DNA from: Reticulitermes speratus
Taxonomy: Eukaryota > Arthropoda > Insecta > Blattodea > Rhinotermitidae
Direction of reading: 5' to 3'
Assembly: GCA_021186555.1 (NCBI GenBank)
Contig: JAJKFL010000002.1
Location: 11,158,001 to 11,222,000, forward strand
DNA: 64,000 nucleotides
This document shows, piece after piece, positions 45,325-57,344 of this stretch. Position 1 is the stretch's first letter. Every line of letters begins with the position of its first letter. The notes below the pieces were generated by a model. That model was not told where the DNA came from, ran no database searches, and saw only the letters and a program-made list of their open reading frames with translations. The translations under genes were made by a program, and so were the position numbers.

Positions 45325-45420
45325 AGAGTTTCGAGGTTTGAGGTTCTCACATTTGAAGATTCAAGTCTTTCGAGACGTCATACCGCACTGACTGGCAATG
45401 ACTAACCGAAGTTTACAGTT
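45325..45420 (+). mobile_element. F-related repeat fragment, diverged
   Basis: CGAGGTTTGAGGTTCTCACA, TTGAAGATTCAAGTCTTTCG, GACTAACCGAAGTTT. Same phrase as 14876. Confidence 0.5.
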
Positions 45421-45424
45421 TTGT

Positions 45425-47490
45425 CATTTTGGACTGCTTGACTACGATCGCTCGTAACGTGGGTGACTAGACACGAGGTAAGATCCAAGAAGACTTGAAT
45501 CTCCAGTTAAAAGAGTTACGTGTGTTAGAGCGGCCTGACAGACACATACAGATACGTAAAACAAATTTTCTCTCAATTTTGAAAGCAAATGATGTACATT
45601 AATATTTATGTCAAATAAGTACGATTGTTACGTACATGAAATTCAATTGCATAAGTACTTTACATAATTCAACCCTGGATATTCTCTTTGGTGAACGCCC
45701 CAAAATATTTTGACAGTTTTCAGAACCATTTCTTGAAACTATTAACTCACGATGCTTCAACGACGATACGTATGCCTTTGCTTTAGCTTGGCGTTAATTG
45801 TGTTTCCTCTTATTTCCGGGTTGTAGATAGAATTAACCTTTTATACAATGAAGACTGAACACACAGAAGGCGATGTTATGAAAGAACAGTAGAAGTACAC
45901 GAGAAACGGCAATGTCCTGAAAGAAATAAGGGTCACGTTATTTCAAAAGGAGAAGGAGCATGAAGATGCTATACGGTCGACAGGATTTCCGGCTCGTAAT
46001 TCTGATTTTTTTTGTATGAAATTAAAGACAATACAATGGTGACAGAAAGTGGATTGAGCCAATGGTCGGGGAGTTGTAATTTAATGGTTAATAGTGAAAC
46101 AGACTATTTGGAAACAAAATTTGGTGTCCTACAGAGAGAAGTATTTCATTCTGATGACATTATTATCGGAAGGATTTAAATTGCAACTTCGAAACCATTT
46201 CAGAATTTGCGTGAAGACAGTGGAAACCCAAGGCGATGTGCTGCGATGACCGGTTGCGGAAATTTCGGGTGCATACTGATTTACCATTAAGACAAAGGCT
46301 TCGAATTGTCCCGTAACGTTTTCTTAACATGAGTGCTGTTAAATGTTCAAAATTTAAATCACATGTCAAACACAACAGCGGATTGCCATATTTAAAAATG
46401 CAGAATATATAATGAGTCATCGGTTAATGTTCCTGAGGGAAACAATCGCTTTTTCAGAAGCACACAAAACCCATAAATACACTGTGTGTGCAAATTCAGA
46501 GTTGTTAATGTTTAGACAGATAGGACGTATAGTAAATACTGTTATTGAAAAGGTGAACCAATTCCCATGGGATGCCCAAACCAAACTATAATTCCCAAAC
46601 ATAATGTAGCCTTCATTTTTTAAGCAAACGCATTCAACTGTTAACATCAGCAGTTTACTGCACATACTGCTTCATCTTGTTCGACTCATCTCACTTCATA
46701 GAAAACATTAATAAACGGAGACAATAGGCCTACGTCGACATACCAGCACAAAGTGTTCTGTAGCTCGCAAGTAGCGGAGGAAGCCGTCGAGGGGAGAATG
46801 CAGTGCGTGCCAGAGCTTGCCTGAACACAGGAATGGGAATATTGAGCTTGACAGGGCTTGCAAAGCCAGCTACACCCCGTACCAGCCAACCCCTCTCACA
46901 CACTTAACATCTGATAAATTTGTCAGATTTCCAGCACTCAACTCCTGTACTTTAGAATATCTGTGTGAAGGGCAACGATACGTGCCAGTATTGTCGTGCG
47001 GTGTTTCCACGGACAGCGAGGCTTGTGTTAGAACCACATCCATATGTGTAAGTGTGTGTGTGTGGATGCCTGCACAACATAATATCTCTCGAAATAACCA
47101 GCAGCGCTAAATTAAAAAGGACAGTCAATTTGTCACGCGGGATATACCACCTACGTACTTTTCAATCACATTTCATCAATAAAAATGGCACGAATTTATG
47201 AGGTAAGAGAAATACTGTGAGGAAAATCGCTTCCCACTTCGAAAAAAAAAATAATAAAAATTCAATGGCGACCACAGAAATACAGTTGTGTCATTTGGGT
47301 ACACTGCAATAAGAACCTGGTACCTGCTACTGACACAGGGCGTATCCTACACATACCAAGAAGTTCCGTATCAAATATGTATGTGTGTGTGTGTGTGCTG
47401 AAATCTATAAAAAAAAAGGTGACGATGGAAGTTTGATTAACAACGACGAAACGTAAATCTGAATTAGTGAGCATTATGCACATAACCATA
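45425..47490. other. Unassigned intronic stretch, no gene seen
   Basis: Open frames up to 97 codons (46817-47110) lack domains. 46690-47070 is GC-richer, with a short GT repeat; origin unknown. A second GT run lies at about 47379-47398. Confidence 0.4.
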
Positions 47491-47496
47491 ATTTAA

Positions 47497-47741
47497 TTGA
47501 TTAAAGCTTTGACGACTAAAACCATAATGTTATACATAAAGACTCAGTTTGTACCTCACAGAGAACAGTGTGATTCCCTTAGAAAGACCATTCGATGAAT
47601 GCTGTGTAGGGGAGATGATGACTGTTTAGTGTACTGATAATAAGAAATACATAAATACAATGTGTGGATAAAATACAGAGTTTTAGTGTTAAGTCTGGCG
47701 GTACCGACACTAACCGTTAGGCAATTAAGGGGTTAATTGTC
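47497..47741 (+). mobile_element. TTAA MITE (family P) copy 3
   Basis: Left GATTAAAGCTTTGACGAC; right GGCAATTAAGGGG then TTAA. Internal blocks AAAGACTCAGTTTGTACCTC, AGAGAACAGTGTG, GACTGTTTAGTGTACTG, GTGTTAAGTCTGGCGGTACC, CTAACCGTTAGG. Confidence 0.75.
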
Positions 47742-47768
47742 GATAAATCATTCCTATTAGCTCGCTGT

Positions 47769-48012
47769 TTTTTTTTCCTATGGCTCGACAGCCCTATATG
47801 GGCCTGGGCCTCCTCGTTTCGTCGAGGTTTCATGGTCACACACATCTGACACACACCACACTCGGTAGGACTCCTCTGGACGAGGGACCAGCTCGTCGCA
47901 CAACACTCACAAGAGACAAACATCCATGCCCCCTGTGGGATTCGAACCCACGATCCTAGTAAGCGAGCGGCCGAAGACCCACGCCTTAGACCGCACGGCC
48001 ACTGGGATCGGC
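47769..48012 (-). mobile_element. SINE-A copy 8
   Basis: Perfect 13-bp duplication ATTAGCTCGCTGT (47756-47768, 48013-48025). GGCTCGACAGCCCTATATGG, GGGATTCGAACCCACGATCC, GACCGCACGGCCACTGGGAT. A small internal deletion after GAGGGACCAGCTCGTCGCA removes the CTCTACCTGACAAC block. It lies about 20 bp from the end of a TTAA MITE. Confidence 0.95.
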
Positions 48013-48029
48013 ATTAGCTCGCTGTATTA

Positions 48030-48825
48030 GGTGAAAACGTTTACAGGAAGGCAGACCTCGTAAGTGCGTTCAGAAATTCCTGTTTCATTAAATCATGTTC
48101 TGAATTTCAAGTAATATCATTTCTAATACTTTGGAATTCTAAGCAAAAACTAATATAATGTATGAGAGGGTCTTACCTCCCTTCGCTCCCACTACAACCC
48201 GTCACAAACACCAACCATATTCCTATACTTTACCACATCCGCATGATCAATCAATGTTAGAGTTCCTTATTTTCTCACAGTTTCTCTTCATTAAAACTTT
48301 AGTTAGAAACACGAGGAGCTAATTCTCCTACGAATTAATGCACAAAAGGATTGACATGGTAGAAGTAGGGAAGGAAAATAAATATAAAATTCGATGTTTC
48401 TCTTTTGAGTTATGACGATGAAAATTAAGGCAGACTGACGCAAAGTAACTTACGGAAGATCCTTTAGAAGAAAGGAGCTCGTGTTAATCAAAAGTGCCTG
48501 CTTCTTGTTCTTCTAATTCCATGCACAATTGTGTTGTGTATAAGGGCTTGCAAAGCGGCAAGAGAACATTTTCGTTTTATGAAGGGTAGAGAAGGGGGAG
48601 ACCAAGACTATCAAAATCTCTTTTTGATACTCCATCCTTGTCCCTCAACCCCTACCACACAACAGCTGGTGCCAGTCGGTATCAGCCCAGTCTGCGAGCC
48701 AAAGAAACTAACTTAATACTACTGATGACTACACTAGAAGGCGCCAAGAGATAAACTCAGAAATTCGATTATCCGCATAAAACAATGACTACGATATGGC
48801 ATAACATGTAGCACTACGTAACACG
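48030..48825. other. Unassigned intronic stretch, no gene seen
   Basis: No named element recognised. Confidence 0.4.
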
Positions 48826-48836
48826 AAATACATGTT

Positions 48837-48970
48837 GAGATCTCCGCTCTTCTGGGATGTTACGCAGCGTAGATTGGTAGTTATTTAAATAACTAACAAT
48901 CTTCACTGCATAACATCCCAGAAGAGCGGAGATCTCATTTAGCCCGTGGCGGAAGCCTGAAATCACGACA
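48837..48970. mobile_element. Foldback family F, compact near-perfect palindrome
   Basis: GAGATCTCCGCTCTTCTGGG, ATGTTACGCAGCGTAGATTG, GTAGTTATTT is followed at once by its near-perfect inverse, ending GAGCGGAGATCTC (48837-48936, 100 bp, centre ATTTAAAT). Tail GCCCGTGGCGGAAGCCTGAA. The TGAAGATGG...GAAAC centre is deleted. Confidence 0.93.
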
Positions 48971-49200
48971 ACAATTTTAATACCATAAAGCCTGAAATGT
49001 ATGTACATAATATTTATAAATGTCCCCCAACTCACAGATATCACACAGGGTGTGCAAATAAATAATCGGCGTTTTCTCTGAAAATGATATGAAATACAAA
49101 ATATATACTATCTGTGGAAACATGCAGTCCTTCAATGTTAAAGCACGTAGTGTGCGAATATTTTAACCGTGGTGCTCTAAGCGTGAAAAAGGAGTAAAAA

Positions 49201-49478
49201 AGGTAAAGTTGTTCCTGTCCACGCCATGAACACATAGTGGGAGTGAAGGTACAGCTCCACACATTCCTAGCCTCGGCACTGAATGGACGTAAGCGGTCAA
49301 CTTCACGCCCGAGCCGCTCTGCCCCCAAGAAAGACCTCCGCTACCCAGAGGATAGGGAGCTGCGTGGGTCCCACAGACGGTTTGGACGTTTCGGAGAAAA
49401 GAAATATCTCCCCTAAGGAAATTCGAACCCCGGACCCTCCAGTCCGTAGCCTAGTCGCTACACCGACTACGGAATCCC
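49201..49478 (-). mobile_element. SINE-B copy
   Basis: AGGTAAAGTTGTTCCTGTCC, ACGCCATGAACACATAGTGG, TAGCCTCGGCACTGAATGG, GGTTTGGACGTTTCGGAG, AATTCGAACCCCGGACCCTC, GTCGCTACACCGACTACGG (reverse head). Confidence 0.9.
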
Positions 49479-49484
49479 ATTTTT

Positions 49485-50260
49485 TTTAAAAAGGGGGTTT
49501 GAGATTCAAATCCCTCTGCAATATGAAATACAAGCAAACTGACAAATTTATTTTTCTTCAGATATTTAAATTGATTTAGAGAGACCTGTTTGATTTATCG
49601 ATAAGTACAGAATTTATTCATCTTTCTTTGTGCCTAACGTACACCAGCAGAGAATAAAAGAACAAAAAAAAACGAGGCAAAGAAAGATAACAAGTTACTA
49701 TTATCTTTAAACTGGACGAGAAAGGAAAAGAGAATACCGACGGGAAGACGAGATGAAAGAAGATACGAAAACTAAATTGTTGCCTTCTATTTCGTCTTCA
49801 TCCGTGTATTTTTCAAGAAACTATAACTTCACAAAAAGTCACTTCTCCCCGAAGACCGTATCTGAAGATGTGAAGAGGAAATATACAGATAGAGGTCTGA
49901 TCAGAACTGAACACAATAACGAGACGGCCGCGCGAAATCCATTTTTAAGCATTCTTTACGAAAGTAAAGAGAAAGACTTATGAGATGGTCTTTCCGTGAT
50001 CTAGGATCAGCGTATAAGCCTTGCATAGACTTTCTACATATAGGTGACCGACTTTCACAAGCTGTCGCCACATTGATACATGATAAAGTCCACTCAGGGC
50101 AATGAATGGATAAATATGTCGACAGTGAGTTTAATAAACTGAAGAAGAAATCACTTTCCATTTAGGGCACTACATTACGGAGTACACAGTTTCAATTCTA
50201 CTACGTATGTCCTTGATGATTAACAGCAATCAGCCTTAATGAAGCCAGGGAACATTTAAC
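49485..50260. other. Unassigned intronic stretch
   Basis: A/G-rich around 49640-49760. Open frames of 76-86 codons lack domains. Confidence 0.4.
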
Positions 50261-50267
50261 CCCTTAG

Positions 50268-50440
50268 GCACTAGTTGATAGTATAGGTACCGCCACGTTT
50301 GACATTAAAAATTGTGTACTTCATCCAAACCTGATTACGTGTTCCGTTGATTCCCCCTACAACAATCAGCGAGTGGTCTTTCTAAAAGAAACACACTGTG
50401 TCCTCTGTGAGGTAAGAACTTAATCCTTACACGTATATAT
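50268..50440 (-). mobile_element. TTAA MITE (family P) copy 4, reverse, truncated
   Basis: TTAA then CCCCTTAGGCACTAGTTGAT, GGTACCGCCACGTTTGACAT, GACCACTCGCTGATTG (in reverse), ACACTGTGTCCTCTGTGAGG. Mirrors the 47497 copy. Confidence 0.7.
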
Positions 50441-50449
50441 AACGCAGAT

Positions 50450-52475
50450 TCATTCCAATCTTCGAAAGAACATATCTAGCACAGATGTACTATAGTTACC
50501 AATTTTTCTTTTTACTTCATTCGTAACACTGTATTCTAGTAACGATTACCACATTCTTGAGGAAAATGCAGCGTCAGTTTTAAGAGAATAATTCACCTAA
50601 CCCCCACACTGAACAGTGAACAAGTGTGTTAACTCCTAAATGCTGGTAATCAGTTAAGAGGTCAACCATGTCACCATTTAGACCATAACATTAATCGTCA
50701 CCCCCATTAAAACTTCACATCTCATTAGTCTGTGCTGTAAAATTGCGAATATAGCGAAAACAGCGAAAATTTCTCTATCCGAAAACTTCGATATACAGTA
50801 CACTGAATATATTTTGGTGGTCACCATGTATAGAAACAGATCACGAATGATGCGGGCTTAAAACCACTGCACAACACAGACTCTCTCCTTATTGTCAAGA
50901 CGAGTAATTTCAGTGTAATTTTCGGAAAGGAATCAAGATAATGTTATCGCAAACACGCCATTTTTTTTGAAAAAAAAAACAAGTAATTTCTTCCAACGGC
51001 CGGTTAGGAGATTGTCAAGCACTCATTGGTACAAAATCCGCGAACTGTTGAGCCCTTCCCTTATAAATGGTACATGATATAAAATGTTCAATTTCACACG
51101 TAAATTCAACATATTAAAATTTAACAATCACTTACTGTCCTTTAAAGGGCAGAAACAACTGCATTTGTTACCAAGAAGCATTCATCCGTTCCTCCTGCCC
51201 TCTCTAGCTTTGACAGAAGTAACAGTGTAAAGGATACAAGATGCCATGTTTTAGGAGTTCTTGTTTCACGTTAAGAACCTAGTAAATCCCTTTCTTGGCG
51301 AACATTTGTATCAAAGAGATGGCATCAATTTTCTGCCCGATTTCCACTACTTTAGAAATCACACGAGCCTTAATCAACTCCACCGACTACATAATCAATC
51401 CAACAACCAATCAATCAATCAATCCTGGATAATCACATTTACTGCGTCACAAAGCGCGTTAACACACACTAATTACTGGCTCTACCCTCATCTTACCAAC
51501 TTCGCCATTGCTGACGATCAATAAACTCATACAAACGCGCATTTGAATGAACTGGCTATGAAGACCAACATATGATTGCTTCGAAACTGTAATATAATAC
51601 AATACTGAGTTTATGTGCTTGGGTATCAAGCAGAGAATGGCGTAAATAAATCAGACTCTTACGAGGCTGTGTAAGCATACAGAAACAAGAACTAATTTGA
51701 AGCCGACGACGGCCAAAGGAACTAGAAAAAATTCTACTGTATTTATTACGTAGGTGAACTGTACGATGCACCATAACTTCCGACAAAGCATGTTGGTTGA
51801 AACGGTTATCATTTATGACTTGTATTCGGAAGGTTTTCGGTTCGATAGTCGGCTAGGACACAAACTGAAGCCTTTTCGTGTTTTTTTCTAAGTCCCTCAA
51901 GGCACAGCCGTCACATTGCCTCGAGTAGCCACGTGCGCTTGTTCAGCATAGGCCTACTGCATGACGATTTGTTGCGAAGAAGAAAGCTATAGTAATAAAA
52001 GGCAAAGAATTTACGTCCCAAGACTGTAACGATCATATAACTCAATACATTAAAAACTATACTATATGAGTATATGCTCAAAAACAGTTTCTATTATCGG
52101 AAGCCTGTTCTGGAAAATAACATTAATAGATTGAATAAGATATAATGGAATTACGTAGGCGAGGTTTTGGGGAAAGCATATTGTGGAGTATTCAATTAAG
52201 GTTACACAAAGAAATAAGAAAACTAGCACTTATATATCGGCCAGAAACCTAGATTCCCAGAAAGGAATAACAAGAAACTCCCAGAAAGGAGCACAAGCTC
52301 AGATTAAAATCCGAAAATAAATTTCTCCACAATAACTGTGCCTTCCTCAAGAAGGATCATTTACGTAATTAAGTCATTAGAAAGCAATTGGAACAAGACA
52401 GTATTGTGCAAGATATTGAGAAACACAGATTTAAATGGAAAAAGCACTTTGAAAAAACGGAAGATACACGACCCC
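50450..52475. other. Unassigned AT-rich stretch
   Basis: Short CAAT repeat at about 51396-51425 (AATCAATCAATCAATC). No gene seen. GGTTTTCGGTTCGATAGTCG at about 51832 is an isolated box B-like phrase. Confidence 0.4.
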
Positions 52476-52479
52476 ATGA

Positions 52480-52672
52480 CTTCTTTGTATTATACTCGTA
52501 CTACTAAGTGTACTTGTATTTACTGTATGTATTTTGTTTTGTAATTGTGTATAGTTTGTTTTGTATTGTTATTTTTATGTATATTATATGTCCATTTGTA
52601 TTGTGTGTACTAGTGTAAGGACTACTGCCACCGGGTGAAAACCCAATTGCAGTAAATAATAATAATAAAAAA
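52480..52672 (+). mobile_element. LINE 3' end with GAAA-capped hairpin and (AAT)n tail
   Basis: T/G-rich 3' untranslated-like sequence (TATGTATTTTGTTTTGTAAT, TTGTATTGTGTGTACTAG), then ACTGCCACCGGGTGAAAACC CAATTGCAGT (52622-52651), which folds as ACTGC / GCAGT and GGGT / ACCC closing a GAAA loop, followed at once by AAATAATAATAATAA. A terminal stem-loop followed by a short tandem tail is a known arrangement for LINEs whose reverse transcriptase recognises its own 3' hairpin. No coding part remains. Confidence 0.65.
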
Positions 52673-52775
52673 GAATACGAGAATTTGAAAGACAAGAAAT
52701 AAGACAATGCGACCATTTCTAAGTCTCGAAATGGGACCAAATGGCATTATCCTTGCTACGGTAAGGGGAAGATTA

Positions 52776-52801
52776 TATTATTATTATTATTATTATTATT
52801 G
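52776..52801. repeat. (TAT)n microsatellite
   Basis: About eight TTA units followed by GTGATGATTATGATG. May be the reverse of an (AAT)n retroelement tail. Confidence 0.9.
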
Positions 52802-52829
52802 TGATGATTATGATGAATACAAAGATAAA

Positions 52830-53018
52830 AAAGTAAAGTAAAGGTAACCTTTTCCCTGTTCACGCCACGAAGGCACATAGGGTAAGGAGATATACGGCTC
52901 CACTCGTTCTTACCCTCGGCACTAGATGCAGGTGAGTCGTTAACTTCACGCTCTGGTCGCTTTACCCCCGAATAAGAATCCGTATACCCACTGAATAGAA
53001 GGCTGGGTGGGCCCACAT
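52830..53018 (-). mobile_element. SINE-B copy, head missing
   Basis: AAAGTAAAGGTAACCTTTTC, CACGCCACGAAGGCACATAG, CTTACCCTCGGCACTAGATG, GGTCGCTTTACCCCCGAATA, GAAGGCTGGGTGGGCCCACA. Confidence 0.88.
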
Positions 53019-53019
53019 T

Positions 53020-53530
53020 TGGTTAACTCTTTAAAGCACAAATACCATACGCAGTCCACTACGTATGTTAACATTTAAAGAACTCCTCTATTTTGCTTAC
53101 ACACTGTATTTATGCGCTGCGTAGGATTCTCGGAATAAACAAAGCGATTACTTCCATAAACAGCTCGTATTGCCCATGTTTCAGGTCGAATAATTCCCGT
53201 AAGGGACCCGATCCTGATCCAGCTGAAACTAGACGTAATTCTTGAACACCCGGTTTTACTTCATCTTCCCAACTTCCCCCGGTCTACTAAGGAGCTTCTT
53301 CTATGAGGTTTTCCGGCTGAAATTTTGTATGTATCTCTCTTTCTCTCAATCCGTGCTACATTAAATGTCGTAATTTTTCCTAATCCGTTTAATCACCCTA
53401 AAAACATTAAGACGACCGATGGCGATCCTCTTTATGGAGGGCCCATTTTCTTGATTCGCTTGTTACTTTATTGGCTATAACAGTTAATAAAGATGGGTGA
53501 GAACAACACTGCACACAGAACAGGTTAAAA
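53020..53530. other. Unassigned; minus-strand open segment of unknown origin
   Basis: Minus strand at about 53230-53090 stays open: IRIGSLTGIIRPETWAIRAV then YGSNRFVYSENPTQ. It looks protein-like but I cannot name it. It may be a mobile-element remnant. Confidence 0.3.
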
Positions 53531-53534
53531 ATTT

Positions 53535-53630
53535 GGGTTGTTCAAGAAGTGTTGCTCAAGATTGGAGTCTTTTTGCGATGTTAAGCCGGGTACATTGGTA
53601 AATACAACTGTTGTCGAAGTGTGAAACCTT
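53535..53630 (+). mobile_element. F-related repeat fragment, diverged
   Basis: GTGTTGCTCAAGATTGGAGT, CTTTTTGCGATGTTAAGCCG, GGTACATTGGTAAATACAAC parallel GTTGCTGAAGACTCGAATCT, ATTACACCCGGCAAACAGGT at 14910. Confidence 0.5.
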
Positions 53631-53639
53631 ATCTCACGC

Positions 53640-55655
53640 TTATGAGTGGAGTTGTTATTATTTCCAAGAAGAACCCGTCCTCTGTTTCAGCCACACCCAA
53701 CAAATTTGTTCCCCAAACAGCAGCTACACGCGACGAGTCTATTGACCAAACCATTACAAAAACTAGCGCCCATTCAGGATGCATTTCTTTGCGCCGTCGG
53801 TATCTTTGTAAAAAGGTGCTTTTAAAAGCGGGCAATCTTGTAGCTGGGACAAGGTTTTGAGATTTCTAATCCTTTCAATGTTTCCTTTCAGACAGAGGCA
53901 AAAAGACAGAGACAAACCATTTTTCTTCTCCCTTCTACCATTTCATTTTAAACACATTACGTAATCTCCATAAATGACGCGGGACGCTCCATTACAGAAG
54001 AAACGTCTCAGCCAATCCATGACACCATCCCCACTTCACTCGTTGGAGATTACGTATTTCAATGGACCCTGGTCTTACGATAGACCTATATAAAACCCCA
54101 GAACATAAGATGGGAACTGAACAGCTCAGACAAATTACCCAACTTCAGTATGTAATGCTGTTATTCTTGTGGTAAGGGGGGGGGGGTTTACTAGGTATCT
54201 GGGAACTGCAACCTCTAATGGGCTATTAAACATCCTCCGTTGACAGGTGAATGAATACTGAGCATGTGTACACTACAGAGGAAAATCGACGTACTCAGAG
54301 AAAAACCACGCTCTGTGACACTTTGTTCGCCATAAATCCCACAGGGACGGTACAGGTATCGAGAGCTCAGGCCTCTGCGGGGAGAGGCCGTGCACTATAT
54401 GTTCTTAACAATGACAGAAGACTTGTGCCGTGTAAGTTCTCAATAAAAACAACGGATGCGGGTAAGGTCAATGAAAACAATGACGGCAATGCAAGTTCTC
54501 AATAAGAACAGAGGGTTGTGGGTGGTAAATTCTCAATGAGACAGTAGGGTATGAGGGAAAAGAACTCCATAAGCAATGAAGGGTGTAAGCCTCTTTGTCT
54601 TTCCTATTTCCTTCTTCCTTCCTCTCTCGCGGTGGTGTTTGTTCCATCGCCTTCTTTCACCTTTCTTGTACCTTTGGTCCTCTCTGTAAACTCACTTTCA
54701 CTTTCACCATTATAAGAGTTGTAAGAGTGACCTGAAGGAAGCAGCCCCCCGTGTCTAAACCCCTCACTTGAAGGTGCCCAACCTGAGCTCTGGATTAGTG
54801 TAATGGTCAATACAACATGCAGGCGTCTTCAAACCTCGTAGAAAGCCTCTGGTATCCGTCACACAGCACGATGGGTAACCTGTTATGAACGCAATGGCGC
54901 AAAAACAAACCTGGTCTTACGAAAAATCGAAACCACTCTGCAGCACATCGCTTTACTTGCAACTATCACGGCGTCGTTTGACAGGACGTTCCCTTTACAA
55001 TTTCACATACTTTTCCACATACATAATCGTGTAAACTTTAGTTACCGAAGACTGGTGCCGGTTATTTACCACAAAACAAAATCTTCATTTTGTCGACTCG
55101 CACTGGGATGGTTGCATTGCTGAACCAATTAAAAACTTCCAAACCCTTGGGCAATTTCCAAACCTATTTGTATATATGTGGTATCGAAATTCGAAATAAA
55201 TAGTTTACATACAAGAGTGAATAATGAATGCAGATAACATTGTATTTGTTTCCGCTTGTCAATAGGGATTCACGTGAGTATAAGAGACAGAGCAAAACGG
55301 AGATAAAAGAGAGCTTATATTTGTGATTATACGCTCTACATCAAAAGGCGCCTTTTCAATCAAATATTCTGGTTTTGTTTTTAAACAAAACTCTACTACT
55401 AAACCGCAGTAATAAAAAGTTACTACAGTATGTTCAGGAATTGCCGACTACCGTCACCGGGTGATTTATGTATTAAGATCGCATAGCTGTGTCGGTCAGA
55501 ACGCACAGAAAAAAAGGAGGAAAATGGAAAAAAGTAGAGGAAACAAGCACATAAAACAGACGTAGGAGAAAAAGAATACACATACACTGCAGGAGGTAAA
55601 TACCAGGGATGAAGTAGAAATTTCTCATTCTAAAAATAAATCAGCGAGATATTAC
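53640..55655. other. Unassigned stretch, no gene seen
   Basis: G run of about 10 at 54177-54187. Short open frames on both strands at 53621-53860 and 54251-54810 without domains. Confidence 0.4.
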
Positions 55656-55659
55656 CATA

Positions 55660-55835
55660 GATTTACATAAGTCTTTTTGTCAAGTACCCGTTATGCTTGT
55701 CAGATTTTAACCAAACTTCAACTTCTGACAGCTTTTCGAAAAATCCTCAAACATCAAATTTCACGGAAATCCGTCCAGTAGGAGCCGAGTTGTTCCAAGC
55801 GGAAGGAAGGACAGACAGACATGATGAAGCTAACA
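55660..55835 (+). mobile_element. Possible RTE-like LINE 3' region
   Basis: TCAAATTTCACGGAAATCCG, TCCAGTAGGAGCCGAGTTGT, GGAAGGACAGACAGACATGA. The phrase 'AAATCCGTCCAGTAG ... ACAGACAGAC' resembles 3' regions of RTE-type elements; no tail or duplication found. Confidence 0.4.
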
Positions 55836-55874
55836 GTAACTTTACGCAATTTTGCGAACGCGCCTAAAAACCGA

Positions 55875-56206
55875 CTGCTTCCGACAATTTCAGCCCGACA
55901 GAGCTACAGAACCGAAACCTGAGTTCACGAGTTCGAGTCGTGCATAGGGAAAGAAGGTTTGTTCGTTTCCCATCACAGCCAGTCACTTCATTCATCGTCA
56001 TAAGAAGATTTTATTGTATCTCCCGGGACACCAGCTAACCTGACTGGTATCGTGGTACTACTCAGTACCCCCATATAAATGCCAGACAAGGCCACAAGTT
56101 AGGCAACGATCGCTTCTTCCATATCCTTCCAATTCCCTGATCATTAATAATCCTACCATTCGACACTACACAGCCCGATTTACTGACAGCGTCGCTAAAT
56201 AAACGA
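55875..56206 (+). mobile_element. SINE-C copy 5, diverged and expanded
   Basis: CACGAGTTCGAGTCGTGCAT (box B), CACTTCATTCATCGTCATAA, and the 3' end GACAGCGTCGCTAAATAAAC GACACA. About 80 bp longer than 20217, so an insertion is likely in the middle (56000-56150). Confidence 0.6.
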
Positions 56207-56324
56207 CACATTAATGATGAATTTTATGGTCTCAAATGATTATGTAACATCAGCTTGCAATTTCACTCTCACTAACAGCTCATGTCATATTGTAATCTGC
56301 TTTACTACAACGTTTAGCTTCCTA

Positions 56325-56425
56325 AGTGTCCACGAACGTTTCGGGGGAACTTGCTTCTATCTCATTTCCCATGACGATGGAGGCAACAGAATTTTCTCAA
56401 ACGCTGGTGTATCTACTAAACTATA
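56325..56425 (+). mobile_element. Fragment of the GTTTCGGGGG repeat
   Basis: CACGAACGTTTCGGGGGAAC, TTGCTTCTATCTCATTTCCC, ATGACGATGGAGGCAACAGA. Conceptual frame ERFGGTCFYL is related to RFGGPCCFQL at 14078. Confidence 0.5.
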
Positions 56426-57040
56426 AAGTGTAATAGGCCTATAACACTGCGTTTTCAATAATTGCATTTATTGTCATACTCCTCTTCCCATTCTCCTTAT
56501 TCTGTTACATCTTAGCCTTCTATTTCTACTTCGTCTTCTCCTCCTCCTGTCCCTCATTTCTTCTTCCTTCCTCTCTTACTCCTTACATAACACGATTCGT
56601 GTAATTACGCTTCTAGATTCTGCAGTGCTCTGGGTAAATAGCATCCGCTTTACGACGAAGTTACAGGAAATCACTGTGTCGTAAAAGCGAAGACCGCCAG
56701 CAGAAACTGGTGTAAAGTAGCCGATACGGAATTCATAGAAATTCTAACCCAATTACGAAATGTACTGCCAGACCACTACACATGGAATTCAATGTTAGTC
56801 CTGAAGTTGAGAAATGATCCCCGAGGCGTTTAAACAAAGTTTCTTCGATGACTCCTTAAGTTCTCCTAAAATTTCCTGCATATACGACGTGGCTTCCCAG
56901 AAATATCGTGTAAAGGGAATATGCGACAAGTATGCTGTTCATTTTCTTCACGGAGAAGTTCCCAGAAGTTTTCGATCCATTTCCATCCTAATTACCACAC
57001 ACATGCTTAGCTTAATTCCCAATCCTCGTACAGATATATA

Positions 57041-57175
57041 AAAAGCTAAAGTTGTCCATGTGCTCAACAAAGCACTATGTCTTCAAGGCACATAGATTAG
57101 TGTTTCAAACACTTAACATCCGCATGCCCCGCCCCATGACACCCACAGACAGGAGGTTGGGCCAGGCCAAGAACC
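57041..57175 (-). mobile_element. SINE-B relic, heavily diverged
   Basis: AAAAGCTAAAGTTGTCCATG, TGTCTTCAAGGCACATAGAT, GACACCCACAGACAGGAGGT, TGGGCCAGG follow the order of SINE-B landmarks with a large central deletion. Confidence 0.45.
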
Positions 57176-57344
57176 AGTCCCCATGCAAAACTACCATAAA
57201 CAATAAATTTAAGCAATACAACCATACTGGTGGGGCAAACATACATTACAGGAAAATCCCCACTATTCCGTCGTTATGTATGTGGGTAGGTGGATACAAA
57301 TAGGAGCAGCAGATGGCAGCAATATACAGCATTTCAAGGTACTT

